DNA of 64,000 bases. Origin: Nilaparvata lugens. Its lineage: Eukaryota > Arthropoda > Insecta > Hemiptera > Delphacidae. Below, one piece after another: positions 27,301 to 36,785 of the stretch (its first letter is position 1; the number at the start of each line of letters is the position of its first letter). The notes under the pieces were generated by a model. It saw nothing but the letters and a program-made list of their open reading frames with translations, was not told the origin of the DNA and did not search any database. Position numbers and translations under genes: made by a program. The DNA lies in the NCBI RefSeq assembly GCF_014356525.2, contig NC_052511.1, positions 11,903,175-11,967,174 of the forward strand. Reading direction: 5' to 3'.

Positions 27301-30300
27301 AGCAATTGATCCCTGCTTGACCCCTCAATTAATTAATCGGTGTGATAAAATTGATGGTAAAATTTTCAATTATTGATTTCTGCTGTTTTCAAGGGCAGTT
27401 TAAAGTGATGCAATTTTCAAATGTTCAGAGAGAGAAATGTTTGCTGGATTCAGGTCAATCCATAAAAGACGGCATGCGATTTTGATAAGCAAAATCTCAG
27501 ATCCTGTTTTCATTCATTTGAAAGAGTTGTTTATCATTTGAACTTTTAACGAATTCTATTTAGAATATTATAGCACGTGACATCATCACTATTATTTAGA
27601 TGATTATTGTTGTCACAAATGAAATCACGCGACTTGAGTGAGAAACATGTGATTGCCACCGTGTAAACAAAATTATTGTCTCAAAATTGAGTATTACGAT
27701 GGAATACTCGATAGTTTCTTATCATTGCAGTTGCTAATTATTATAATAGTAACGGTCCGGTCACGCGTTTCTCCCAAGTGACTGCCTTGTGTGTATAAAG
27801 TGTGATTCACGTTATACTGTTAGCATTCCTCATAAATAGCATCAATGCTTCTCATTGTACCAACCCTGATGGCTTGAATTGAATTTTTCTATCAAGACCA
27901 TCAACCTTTGATGAAATTAAACTCAATATTATGCTTATTAAATAGTCCGTGTGCTATTGTTGGAATGTGTTGATTAACTACTATGTGATCACACATGTAA
28001 GTCACACATGTCTTTGATAAACCGTTGATGAACCAAAACTGATTACATAAGTTGGATTGTCATGTGATGTTCAACTAGTGCAACTACTACTTGTAATGTT
28101 GACCGCATTACATCACACGTAAAGACTTATGTAACGTGGAAATGCAACGTTTTTAGATCACTATAGACTCGAGTGTGCGAAGTTTTGGTTGTGTTGCTCG
28201 CTTTTTAACGTGCAAACTATGGTGAGATTCACTTTTAACCGTCAGCATTTCTCACAAAAAGCATTAATGCTTCCCATTCAACATAAGCTGCCAGTACAAA
28301 GAAGAAATCACTAAATAAAATGATTAACTTTATTGTGAAAATCACAACTTTTTTGGGTTGGGTGGCCGAAGCTGCCAATGAGAATGTAACATAAAAACGA
28401 AAAAGCTTCACTTCACAAAATATATGATAAAATGTTGATAACATTTTGATGATAACAATGTTGTTATTTAGATATGTATGAATTGATTTGAAATAGTTTA
28501 GAAATCTTTGTTCTCATTGGTCTTTTTAACTTTCATCTATTGTCTTTTACCGAAATTTACGGTCACCACAACTAGAATATCCTCCGATTGGTTGAGAATC
28601 AGCTATTGGTGAGAATTAGCCAATCGGAAGATATTCTGGCTGTCGTGGCGATAAATGTCGTCCGACAATCTATAACTGTGGAAACGGCAAATGCATGAGA
28701 GGGAAAATATCAGAGCATCTTGGATGTTTGCTACCCTGAAAGAAACTAATTAATGTTGTGAGAAAGTAAATAGTATTGTTAGAAAGTGAATAGTGACAAA
28801 GTAAATAATATTACGAGAAAATAAACAAAGCTGTAAGGAAGTAAATAATGCCAGAGTGAATAATGTTGTGAGAATGTAAATAATTCTTAAAGTAACAAAT
28901 GTTGTTCAGAACACAATCCTTAGCTAACCAACCAGCTATATTTATTTCTAACTAAATCGAAGAGTGATTGAAATAGTACATACAAGAAATAAGCATGAAA
29001 TTTAATGAAATGTATACAATATAGAACTAGTTTTGATTGTTGTATACATGTAATGTAAAGAAGGAATTGAATATATATTTTGCAGCTCTACAAAGTAGGC
29101 AAAAAATCATAGTTAGGCCTATTGTTTGGGAATGTTAAGCTCGTTACACACACATCAATTTCTAGAAGTACGAGTTTCTGCCGTCCTTATGAGATTGAAC
29201 ATAAGTTGGCAAATACATTATTTGTATAGTACACTCATTATGTGTTTGCCAAGTTCCGTTCAATCCAGTACAATTATTTATAAGGACGACAAAAAATCGA
29301 ACGTCCAAAAAACGAGAGTGTATGACTTTACGTTTCAAGTAATGATAACTATCTCTTCGTTTAGATTTATGTTCTTGACCATAAATAACATTTCTTGACT
29401 GTCCATAACTTCAAATTCGGGATTGAAGAAGTTTTGAGCATGCGCCTGTTGCAACATCCCATATTGTGATGCATGTTGTCAGTACGTTAATAAAAACTTA
29501 TGTTTATTATAAATAGGGAGCTAGCTTGCTAGTAGCACTTTCAAATAAATGAATCAATTTATTGACTTTTTAAAATGAAACAATTTTTTGAGTAAATATC
29601 ATCGTCACTGTTGTTGCAGTATTTGGAGAGTGAGTTCATGTACTGGATGAGGTTCAAGATGGTTTCGGTGCGTAGTAAAAATGGAAATACATATCAACTG
29701 GCTAGATACTTCTGTTATTCCAGAAGTCCGAGACCCGAATCATACAGGTAAATAGCAAATTCAAATCTGTCTTAAACTGTTGTAGTAAAGATGATGTCGT
29801 AGTAGATATCTGCACTCAATACTAAACTACTTATTCATCAACATTTCGAGAAACTAATCTAAGTTGTATTATAGCCATTGACGGCTTAAATGATATATTC
29901 AGGCGAGGTGGAACTTCCGTCAGGGAATCCCCACCAATAAAAGCCATAAGAATATTATTATTATTACCAAAACTATTTCGTTAAAAATATTTTAATAAAT
30001 GAGTTTATTAGAATATGAGACCATTTCAAATCATGTTATTAAAACTATGTTAATTTGAGGACCTTTTTTACAAATTTGGGAATATTAACTGTCTATTCTT
30101 TGTATGTCTTATTTAGTGTTAGTTTTGTACATAGTAATCTGAATATATTTTAATAAAATAGTGACTTTCATGGATATGAAACCAGAAATAGGAATAATAT
30201 AAGAGTTCAACAGCTCAGGTTCACTACTTTACAAAAAAAATCTTCTGTACTCATCTGCCAAACTTTACAATTCTTTACCACTAGGAATTAAGTCATTGCC

Positions 30301-33300
30301 TCTTTCATTATTTAGAAGAAAATTGAAAACTGTACTGAAAGCTGAAAGTTTATTTGGCATACAAGAATTTTATGTGATTGACTGGACCAAATACTTGTAG
30401 GCTAATATTATTAAGTATTATGTAGTACCTATTACTGACGCTTATCAATGCATTGTTAACAATGTCTATGATAATAAAGATTCTTATTCTTAGTCTTTGG
30501 CAATGATGTTAATACCGTAGTTCATTGACAATGACAATAATATTGGAATTGGGTCGTGCGTGAGTAATGAGAATAATTATGAAGATGAGGGATGAGTTGA
30601 ACTATCCACTTGAGGTGGATTTCGAACCCTTTTGAAGAGTTGAGGCGTTTGAATGGTCGGTCACTTGTTTCTCATTAAATAACTCGCTTTCAACTTCAAC
30701 TATAGTAGATTAACTTCAAACTGTCAGCATTTATTGTAAATAACATCAATGCTTCTCATTCAATCAATGCTGACAGTTCAAAGTGAATCACACTATATCA
30801 ACGAGTGTAAGAAACAATACTTTATTATAAAGATTTGTGTTGATTTCAGGGAGGATTATATCAGTGCGAGCGTATTCGAGGACGAAGAACAGAGAACCGA
30901 CTTCTACATAAAAATCAAATCGGCTGCTGAGTCTGGCATGGACTTTAGTTCGAGATGGTTTGTCAAGGATGGGCAAAACAAAGGTATCATTCTTATTTTG
31001 GGGTTTTTGATTACAATGTAGAAATTATAGTTATTTGTACATTTTGGGAGAAAATTGTGACTTTTAACATGATGTACAATGTACACATTTTTCTTCCACC
31101 TACATTTATGAAAAATATTGCAATAATCCAACTTCCCATTATTGTGACTTGCTTTACTCCAGCTACCTTCATAAATCTGACCGCTTCCATGAGTTACTTT
31201 TAGCACGTAGTAAGGTACAATAGTAAGGAACGTTTTCCTCATTTCGTATTTTCAGTCTCTAGGGTGTGGATTGACCACTTTACTCTTTAGGACCAAAAAG
31301 TGATACTTTAGTACTCTGTTCCAGAGAATAAAGTATGACTAGATATAAAGTGGAGAAAAATGTAATTTTTCACATACCGTAATAATATAAAGAAATGAAC
31401 TAGCTACATCTTCAAGCAATTCTGTTAGTACAATAATTGTAGTTCAACTGTAGAATATAATTTTGTATCAGCTATTCCGTATTCATTGTATCTTCATCAT
31501 CAACATACTATGCTGTTTTATTAAAATCTTCTCTTTATATAAAAACCTATTTGTGTCTTATAATTGTAATTTTAAACGATATACAGTATATCTACTTTTT
31601 TATTTTTCAAAGTATTGAATAACCCAAACAAGTCAGTTTTTTGAAATATTGAAGTATTGGAATTTGGAAACCTATTCAACAATGATTCATTACATTTCAT
31701 ATATTGTATTATTGATTGATTGATTGATTGATTCTTCACTTTCAAAATATTACCATTATTAATTGATTGATTTTGTCTTTCCATGTTGTTAGGAAATCTG
31801 TCAGACATCGCAGCACCTCAAATAATTCCAGTTGATCTGAATGCATTCCTACAAGCCAATGCAAAAATTTTGAGCAATTGGTTCTTGGAAATGGGAAACT
31901 ATGCCAAGGCAAAAACGTACGCTGACCACGCAGTAGCACTACATGATGCAATCAAGGAGGTAAGCAATTCAATGGTTATCAGACTGAATATTGTTGCTCG
32001 TTGTGAAAACCATGTCGATAATTTTCAGTCTCTTTGTTCATGTCTAATCTTATAAATACAAGGTGCGCTAGCGAAACTTACTTATTTAAAAAAAACCCGT
32101 GCGTTGAATTGGTCGTGTAGAGTGGAAGAAAGGGGCGCATCTGGAGGGGGAAGTTCCCAAATTTATCCTCCCTCAAGTAAAGTTAGCCATCATGCTCCGT
32201 TCTAGAGAGCAGCGGGCCTTCGCAGTTGAGAACTTATTTTCTAATGGTTGATCACCTTCCGCGCTCGATTTGAAATTCCTCCCCACAAACTCGTTCCTGG
32301 CAATAATTCGATTCTGTCGTGGTTTAACTCGTTTCAGGAGTGTGGAAGTATGACTAAACCCAGAAACTTGGACTACAACGAACCATCAGAACTCCAGAAA
32401 ATATCGAAAGAGTGAGGCAGTCAGTTGTGCGTTCTCCCCGGCGTTCAGCTCGCAAACACGCAGCTGCTATGGCAATTTCTGACTCCACTGTTCGACGAAT
32501 TTTCTATGAAGACCTTCAACTTCATCCCTGTTGTTCAAGAATTGGCTGAACGCGATTTTGTTGCCCATAAAAATGCATGTGATATGCCTGAAGACGCGGT
32601 CATTTGACAAGGCTCATTTTCACATGCGTTTCCTCAATGCGATTTTTTATGGGGCTATTTGAAATCCCTGGTTTATGTTGATCGACCACGGACCATAGCA
32701 CACCTCAAGAACAACATTCGCGACGTAGTTGCCAACATACTGATTGATATACTGCAACGAAATTTCAAAAATTGACTTTATCAGTGTATGCGCAATGGAG
32801 GTCGCCATTGGTCTGATGTCATTTTTAAGACTGCATGGAAAATAAATTGGGATATTGTATTCTCATATAAAAATAATTGAAACAATATCTAAAGTACTTT
32901 TGTTTTAATTGACCTTCCAAATAAGTAAGTTTCTCTGGCGCACCTTGTGGTATTTTGATATTTATTCTGTTCATTGATATCAGAATGTTCAATGTGTTAA
33001 TTACAAATTCGAATTTAAATTGAATAATTATATTGTAGGAGCTCAGTTTATGAACACTTCGATGGATTAAATAAATTTCCATGTATACGAATTTCATTTT
33101 TTGCAAATGGACTGAAGCAAAGTGTTAAGATCTAATTTGCAATGCATTTCTGCACTGCTGGGCAGGAAGGAGATTCTATCGCTTGTCACGCGAGTGTTCT
33201 CATATTTGCAGTCTGCAATATGTGATCACTCCCATCCAATTGATTTTCTTTTTGCCTAGCAGTGCAAAGATCCGTTGGCAAGGAAAGCAGGGCTTTAGTC

Positions 33301-36300
33301 ACCACACTTGACTATAATTAAAACAACTCTTCAAGGCGGAGCCTTGATTAACTGGTACGTTTTTTGCCGATGATGTAACAGTTCTCAATTACTTTTGAAA
33401 ATACCATGTAGTGCTGCAGGTTTTGCGGCTCTAAATTGTTAGTTTATCCAAACTTATTGAATTGTTTGTTTTGATTTTGTTACTTTTAAATATTCATAAT
33501 AACCATTTTTTGTGTTTTGAAGTAGTATAGATCGTTGATTCAAAGAGTGACACATCAATTTATTCATTTATCATTTTTACAAGAGAGGACTGACCGGGAG
33601 AGAAAAACTAAGTACTATTAGAAAAAAACTACTACGAGAGAAAAACTACTTGTACTATTTCTCTCCCTAATTTGTACAACATTTTAAAAGTCCGCAATAG
33701 GGTTATGATTTCACTTTAAATCACTTTCAATTAAATAACCTATATTTGGACTGTAGTATAAATTGAAAATTCAAGTTATTTATAATTTAATATTAATCAT
33801 TAAGAATGATTTTGTTAAATAAATGTTTATTATAATTTTATGTTATTAGTTAGCCTGTCTGCGTTTCCTCAAGTATAGAAGTAGTAGCATACCGTACACT
33901 ATAGAATTGAATCATCAGTAGATAAATGCATGCGTATAACATTGTAGTGTTTGTTGCGCAGGTGTTATGGCATGAGGATGTGGGCACTTGGCTGGACTAC
34001 GACATTGTTTCGAAAAAGCGGCGAAACTACTTCTACATTTCGAATTTGACTCCGATTTGGACGGGCAGCTATGACTCGAGTTGGACCCAGCAACAGTTGT
34101 CGGACCGTGTGCTCGGTTACATCAAGAGTACGGGCATCACACAGTTCGTTGGTCAGTTAACTTTAACTATTCACTCATACTTTTCACTTCTTCATACATA
34201 ATATGTAGTCAGAAATGTAGTAGAAAGCTCTTCGTTCGAGATCTCGACCAGATAGTGACTAGGCTACATTATTATTTGGACTGGTTTACAGTTTCATACA
34301 TAGTCTTAGAAATACTTTTTTCTGAGGATGTTGCCCACATGAGCTCTAGGCCTGTGCGTGGATAATGAGACGGATGATTATGAGAGATGAATGGACCTAC
34401 AGCTTTAGATGGTTTCCGAACCACCAGAAAGCGACTCTCACTTATAAATGGTATTTAGAGGAATTGGGCTCTTGAAGTGGTCATCCTTACAACTGGAGTA
34501 ACAGGCGCATAGAGCTTGAATTATCTTATCGATAGCTTATAAGCGCGACTACGAAACCAAATCGCTTCATCATTTATTCCATAAGACATCTGTACATCAC
34601 GACAGAGAGACTCAAACTGAACGCCAAGTTCAACAATACATATTGCTATCTGAGCACTACTATTATGAGAGGGAACATAACTTATGTATTTATTCATTCA
34701 ATCATTTAGCATTACACAACTACAACACAAGTACAGATTTACGCCCAAAAAGGTTCCAATTCTAATTTATACGACAGTCCAAATTCAGCTAGGTTATAAT
34801 GTGTCACTTCCTCATTTTTGAATCACACTCTCCAATTTACAATGTTAAGGTGCGTACAGATATACGCGCCGCGAACATGAGCAATTCACTTTTAATCAGC
34901 TGATGCCAAGCTTTTTATATCTGTATCTTACCGTTTCTGTAAAAATACAGATATAGTCAGCTGATTAAAAAGTGAATTGCTCATGTTCGCGGCGCGTATA
35001 TCTGTACGCACCTTTATACAAACAAAAAACCCAAATTTTCAAATTTAAAAATACTTGAATAAAATAATAATAACTGGATAACTTTTATTATAATATGTGA
35101 AACTTTGTTATCTGATATATTATTCACTGGATAGAGCAAACAATACAATAGTCAGAAAAGATAAAACAATCCCAAAACTTTGTATCTCTTAATTTTTTTC
35201 AAATCATCCAAATATCATGTAGGTTATAAATATTAAGAGAGGGAACATAACCTTATATCACTTATTACGAAATAATATGAAACGTTGTTTGATGTATGTG
35301 TCGTGCAGGTGGTGTGCCAATATCACTAGAACAATCGGGTGAACAGTGGGACTTCCCCAACGCATGGGCGCCCTACCAGGCGATGTTCGTTCAAGGCCTG
35401 GACCGCATCGGCACAGTCGAGGCCCGCAACAAGGCCTTCGAGTTGGCCGACCTCTGGATCAAGTCCAACTACAAGGGCTTCCAGGAGACGCAGGCCATGT
35501 TTGAAAAGGTACTATTACCAAGTTCGATGTTATAAAGCCTCCTGTTTTGAAAAAAACTTGTTTTAAGGCTGTGCAAAGGCTAAAAAAACTTTCTACTGGT
35601 GATATTATTCAAAGTTTTTAGATTTTTATACTATCAAGCTATCAAAATGAACTAGTCTCAGGGTTTTCAAACCTGAAAAATTATAAGGATAAATTCTTCA
35701 TGGTATTGATGATTGAATAAAACAAAAATTTCCTGAAAATATTAATTTTTGAGAAAGTTATTGGAACTTCTTTACCTTATCTTTCACTTCAATTTATTCA
35801 CCAAAAATATCTCAACTAAAATTTATTCTTGGTCATTTTTAGTAAATCGAAAATTCTCAAAGATTGTTATTTTCAGTAAATTTTTGTTTCATTCAATCAA
35901 CAATATCATGAAGAATTATCCTTAAAATTTCATGGATTTATCTCTTACTGAATTTGAAATGATCTGTCCCAAAAATTTAAACTTAATGCGCTCATATATC
36001 AAAAAGTAATGATCGGAAAAAAATCCTGAGAGAACTTTTTCATGTTGATAGCTTGATAATATACAAATCGAAAAACTTTAAAAAATATCACCAGTAGAAA
36101 GTTTTTTTCAGCCTTTGCACAGCCTTAATATTCATGCATCGAGAAAGGGAACATACCAATATATTTCTGAAGAAGTCGATGTTCTCCGAAACAAGAAAAA
36201 CACAAAATATATAATTATACTCCCTGTTTTTGAGAGCTTGTTTTAATAGATTATAAGCTCCATTCAATCGCTTGAATCTATAGATCAGTTTATCGGAGTT

Positions 36301-36709
36301 TGCTCTTGTAAACCTGTTTACTAAATATTGATAATCGTATACCGTACCGAAACTAGATTTAAAAATTTCAATACTAGAAAGTATTTCAATACTCAAGATT
36401 GTTGTAATAAATCAGTGTTGTGACAATTCCACATTTTTTTGGGGTTGTTGATTTGATGTTTGTGTGTTTCAGTACGATGTTCTAAGGCCGGGCACAAACG
36501 GAGGTGGAGGTGAATACGTGTCTCAAACGGGATTCGGATGGACGAACGGAGTCGTGTTTGAGTTCTTCGATCGATGGGGCACCCAACTCAAATCCAGTCA
36601 AACCAAGGACGATGACATATTCTTGAATGGTCAGCACAATACTCTTCTAGATTCCTATTATAATATTGGCTCGCATTGCATGAGTGAACGAGCTTTGCGA
36701 ATCAACTGA
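15183..36709 (+). CDS. Trehalase, secreted (GH37), spliced gene of 10 coding exons
   Basis: Splits trehalose, the insect blood sugar, into two glucose molecules. Coding exons: 15183-15355, 21516-21632, 23927-24199, 25695-25959, 29620-29747, 30850-30983, 31793-31959, 33962-34151, 35309-35508, 36473-36709. All introns are GT/AG, the phases close, and 1,884 nt give 627 aa. The first 25 residues form a signal peptide (hydrophobic 4-18, then AA). Trehalase signature 1, [14 protein letters not shown], is at 192-205; NRSQPP at 247-252; RPES at 314-317; the catalytic acid is Asp350 in [10 protein letters not shown]; signature 2, [10 protein letters not shown], is at 495-504; the catalytic base is Glu563 in GGGGEY. 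Family members normally have Trp where this one has Met349. The start is supported by a strong CGCCATGG context. No C-terminal membrane segment is seen, so the model fits the soluble TRE-1 type rather than membrane-bound TRE-2. An unseen alternative 3' exon cannot be excluded. Confidence 0.95.
16559..16693. mobile_element. Foldback MITE, GTTGCACAA family, copy 1
   Basis: Inverted arms of about 55 bp run from TGTTGCACAATAGCC inward and from GTGCAACCGGCA at the other end. Both arms carry the GTGATTAATTTCACGAGAA block. A second copy of the same family is at 20501-20655, also in trehalase intron 1. Confidence 0.8.
17590..17864. repeat. Near-perfect hairpin within a larger inverted repeat
   Basis: Arms 17598-17635 and 17664-17701 (38 bp each) are complementary at 37 of 38 positions around a 28-bp loop. 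An outer pair of 13-bp inverted repeats, CTAATGGAACGTT, lies at 17590-17602 and 17852-17864. It is in trehalase intron 1. It could be a young foldback transposon or a hairpin-RNA source; nothing coding is recognisable. Confidence 0.75.
18809..18882. repeat. 37-bp tandem duplication
   Basis: Two consecutive identical 37-bp units begin TATGACTACTTGTCATTG at 18809 and 18846. It is in trehalase intron 1. Confidence 0.9.
19199..19222. repeat. (TA)n microsatellite
   Basis: A run of about 11 TA units in trehalase intron 1. The two 136-aa ORFs that overlap it on opposite strands look non-coding. Confidence 0.85.
19681..19706. repeat. TTTTGCA short tandem repeat
   Basis: Heptamer TTTTGCA repeated almost four times in trehalase intron 1. 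Confidence 0.8.
20501..20655. mobile_element. Foldback MITE, GTTGCACAA family, copy 2
   Basis: Inverted arms of about 65 bp. The outer sequence GTGCCGGTTGCACAAAAGCC pairs with GTTTTTGCAACTGGAC at the far end. Both arms carry GATTAATTTCACGAGAACCA-like sequence. It belongs to the same family as 16559-16693 but has a different loop. Confidence 0.8.
21516..21632 (+). CDS. Trehalase exon 2
   Basis: Residues 58-97. It encodes [15 protein letters not shown] and [12 protein letters not shown], the conserved N-terminal part of the trehalase catalytic domain. Acceptor AATAG, donor GTAAGT. It begins at phase 2 and ends at phase 2. Confidence 0.93.
22187..22435. repeat. 65-bp minisatellite, about four units
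   Basis: Units begin AAAAGTGTTTTGTCTTC at 22187 (variant), 22236, 22301 and 22366. The first unit is shortened to about 50 bp. Each carries TTAGAACGATAATTTATT. It is in trehalase intron 2. Confidence 0.85.
23384..23950 (+). repeat. Tandem triplication of the exon-3 splice-acceptor region
   Basis: Three diverged head-to-tail copies start near 23384, 23568 and 23792. Each has TTATATTACAG or a variant, then GGTTATGTGCCACATTTTGA-like sequence, and ends with a copy of the exon-3 boundary. The functional boundary is GTGCAG/ATATGCGGCGTTCAAG at 23921-23942. The first ghost copy keeps GAGTAG/ATATGCGGCTTTCAAG (about 23507-23532). The second is more decayed, with GATATTCGGCATTCAA. Confidence 0.75.
23927..24199 (+). 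CDS. Trehalase exon 3
   Basis: Residues 97-188. It encodes the [14 protein letters not shown] region and [16 protein letters not shown]. It is markedly richer in GC than the surrounding introns. The acceptor is GTGCAG and the donor GTCAGT. Its 5' boundary lies at the end of a triplicated intron segment. Confidence 0.95.
24312..24442 (+). mobile_element. SINE tail copy
   Basis: It contains CTCATTACTCACGCACAAGC and AGAGCTCATGTGGGCATCAC, ending in an A-run. The same tail follows the tRNA-like head at 38924-39123 and occurs reversed at 30541-30645 and 34322-34440. No clear tRNA-like head survives in this copy. Confidence 0.65.
24512..24748. mobile_element. Foldback MITE with ~78-bp arms
   Basis: The left arm (24512-24589) begins AGGCCCGCCGTAAAGTAGAC and the right arm (24671-24748) is its near complement, ending GCGGCGGGCCT. 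The arms differ at only a few positions. It is in trehalase intron 3. Confidence 0.85.
25695..25959 (+). CDS. Trehalase exon 4: signature 1
   Basis: Residues 188-276. It contains [14 protein letters not shown] (192-205) with substrate-binding Arg195 and the Trp202-Asp203 pair, and NRSQPP (247-252) with the second conserved arginine, Arg248. N247-R-S and N239-G-S are potential N-glycosylation sequons. Acceptor TTTCAG, donor GTAAGT. Confidence 0.96.
27785..27880. repeat. CTATAGTGA-family MITE, degraded
   Basis: It has GTGTGATTCACGTTATACTG, then GTTAGCATTCCTCATAAATA and ATCAATGCTTCTCATT. The right arm is eroded. It is in trehalase intron 4. Confidence 0.45.
28202..28305. repeat. CTATAGTGA-family MITE
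   Basis: The left arm is ACTATGGTGAGATTCACTTT with CGTCAGCATTTCTCAC. The internal part is AATGCTTCCCATTCAACATA, and the right arm includes GCTGCCAGTACAAAG. It is in trehalase intron 4. Confidence 0.6.
28554..28656. repeat. Compact foldback repeat
   Basis: Arms of about 48 bp (28554-28605 and 28609-28656) pair CCGATTGGTTGAGAATC with GAATTAGCCAATCGG and continue outward to GGTCACCAC/GTCGTGGCG. The loop is only a few bases. Confidence 0.7.
28752..28905. repeat. Degenerate short tandem repeat
   Basis: A loosely repeated unit of about 20-25 bp resembles ATGTTGTGAGAAAGTAAAT. Spacer length varies. It is in trehalase intron 4. Confidence 0.6.
29178..29293. repeat. Diverged foldback repeat
   Basis: CTGCCGTCCTTATGAGATTG and AAGTTGGCAAATAC on the left pair with GTGTTTGCCAAGTT and TTATAAGGACGACA on the right. 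It is in trehalase intron 4, between the minisatellite-like stretch and exon 5. Confidence 0.5.
29620..29747 (+). CDS. Trehalase exon 5: RPES motif
   Basis: Residues 277-319. It ends with the family's PRPESY motif (Arg314, Glu316), whose Arg and Glu bind sugar in the GH37 fold. Acceptor TTGCAG, donor GTAAAT. Confidence 0.94.
29875..29975 (+). mobile_element. Short retroelement 3' end with (ATT)n tail
   Basis: A GC-richer piece with GAGGTGGAACTTCCGTCAGG and GAATCCCCACC ends in ATTATTATTATT. This looks like the 3' end of a LINE or SINE with a microsatellite tail. No coding part is present. Confidence 0.4.
30150..30495 (+). pseudogene. LINE 3'-end fragment (jockey-like RT C-terminus)
   Basis: On the + strand, with one frameshift near 30240, the sequence reads [18 protein letters not shown] and [12 protein letters not shown], then a stop after DWTKYL (about 30402). 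This is the usual C-terminal end of jockey/CR1-type RT ORFs. An AT-rich 3' UTR follows, ending in AATAAAGATTCTTATTCTTA. A typical 5'-truncated LINE copy in trehalase intron 5. Confidence 0.65.
30541..30645 (-). mobile_element. SINE tail copy, reversed
   Basis: GTGCGTGAGTAATGAGAATA and GAGGTGGATTTCGAACCC match the 24.3-kb and 34.3-kb SINE tails in reverse orientation. It has diverged more than they have. Confidence 0.5.
30700..30800. mobile_element. CTATAGTGA-family MITE, best-preserved copy
   Basis: A nearly complete hairpin. The left arm has ACTATAGTAGATTAACTTCA, then AACTGTCAGCATTTATT; the right arm has AATGCTGACAGTTCAAAGTG, then AATCACACTATA. The arms are about 40 bp and the loop about 20 bp. 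It lies directly upstream of the exon 6 acceptor of trehalase. Confidence 0.75.
30850..30983 (+). CDS. Trehalase exon 6: catalytic acid
   Basis: Residues 319-364. It carries [13 protein letters not shown] with the general acid Asp350. In trehalases the residue before this Asp is normally Trp (SGWDFSSRWF); here the codon is ATG. The reading frame is intact across the site. Confidence 0.94.
31709..31732. repeat. (TTGA)n microsatellite
   Basis: Five to six TTGA units, about 60 bp upstream of the exon 7 acceptor. Confidence 0.75.
31793..31959 (+). CDS. Trehalase exon 7
   Basis: Residues 364-419. It encodes [11 protein letters not shown], a conserved segment of the catalytic barrel, then a helical stretch rich in Ala and Lys. 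Acceptor TTGTTAG, donor GTAAGC. It ends in phase 0. Confidence 0.93.
32059..32947 (+). mobile_element. Tc1/mariner-like element, deleted copy A
   Basis: Terminal inverted repeats of about 30 bp: CAAGGTGCGCTAGCGAAACT at the left and TAAGTTTCTCTGGCGCACCT at the right. Inside are pieces of a DDE transposase on the + strand. They include [14 protein letters not shown] and STVRRIF helix-turn-helix sequence, [12 protein letters not shown], and a C-terminal [11 protein letters not shown] part, broken by stops and frameshifts. An internal deletion fuses the EAHFH region to the third-Asp region (CDF.LWGYL), removing the second catalytic Asp. 46873-47840 has the same junction. It is in trehalase intron 7. 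Confidence 0.8.
32170..32840 (+). pseudogene. Transposase pseudogene in copy A
   Basis: A remnant of a Tc1/mariner-superfamily transposase common in insects. The helix-turn-helix part (about 32350-32520), the ERDFV part (about 32545-32600) and the C-terminal part (about 32640-32840) are recognisable in different frames. The central catalytic core is deleted, so no active enzyme can come from it. Confidence 0.75.
33962..34151 (+). CDS. Trehalase exon 8
   Basis: Residues 420-483. It encodes [13 protein letters not shown] and [13 protein letters not shown], both typical of animal trehalases. Acceptor GCGCAG, donor GTCAGT. It ends after one base of a Gly codon. Confidence 0.94.
34322..34440 (-). 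mobile_element. SINE tail copy, reversed
   Basis: On the minus strand it reads GGTGGTTCGGAAACC, then GGTCCATTCATCTCTCATA, CGTCTCATTATCCACGCAC and AGAGCTCATGTGGGCAACAT. This closely parallels 24312-24442. It lies in intron 8 of trehalase. Confidence 0.65.
34687..34844 (-). repeat. Interspersed repeat, related to 36786-36960
   Basis: It shares TATTTATTCATTCAATCATT, CGCCCAAAAAGGTTCCAATT and the CAGTCCAAAT...GCTAGGTTATA block with 36786-36960. The (TTTA)n-like end suggests the 3' tail of a LINE or SINE in reverse orientation. Confidence 0.65.
34845..35016. mobile_element. Foldback MITE, AAGGTGCGTACAG family
   Basis: Arms of about 65 bp. The left arm begins GGTGCGTACAGATATACGCG and the right arm ends CGCGTATATCTGTACGCACC. 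The arms are almost perfectly complementary around a short AT-rich centre. It is in trehalase intron 8. Confidence 0.85.
35309..35508 (+). CDS. Trehalase exon 9: signature 2
   Basis: Residues 483-549. It contains [10 protein letters not shown] (495-504), the second PROSITE-type trehalase signature. GC content is high compared with the flanking introns. Acceptor GTGCAG; the donor GTACTA is weaker than the others. Confidence 0.95.
35563..36128. mobile_element. Long foldback element with TTAA ends
   Basis: A 566-bp element filling most of trehalase intron 9. TTAA lies at both ends (35563-35566, 36125-36128). The left end AAGGCTGTGCAAAGGCTAAA and right end TTTTTCAGCCTTTGCACAGC are inverted copies. 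Homology continues inward through TTTCTACTGGTGATAT and further patches near the middle, so the two halves are diverged reverse complements. No transposase is present. Confidence 0.85.
36473..36709 (+). CDS. Trehalase exon 10: catalytic base and stop
   Basis: Residues 550-627 plus TGA. It carries GGGGEY (559-564) with the general base Glu563 and the [16 protein letters not shown] end of the domain. Conserved similarity fades after about residue 595. The last 30 residues, lacking any membrane segment, could be a genuine tail or read-through past a possible donor at 36630 (AATG/GTCAGC). Confidence 0.9.
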   Translation, partial: YDVLRPGTNGGGGEYVSQTGFGWTNGVVFEFFDRWGTQLKSSQTKDDDIFLNGQHNTLLDSYYNIGSHCMSERALRIN

Positions 36710-36785
36710 ACACTGACTCCAATTGCTAAGAATCTGATGAATTCAGACTGCTTGTTCTGATTAGTTTGTACTTATTTAGTATTTA

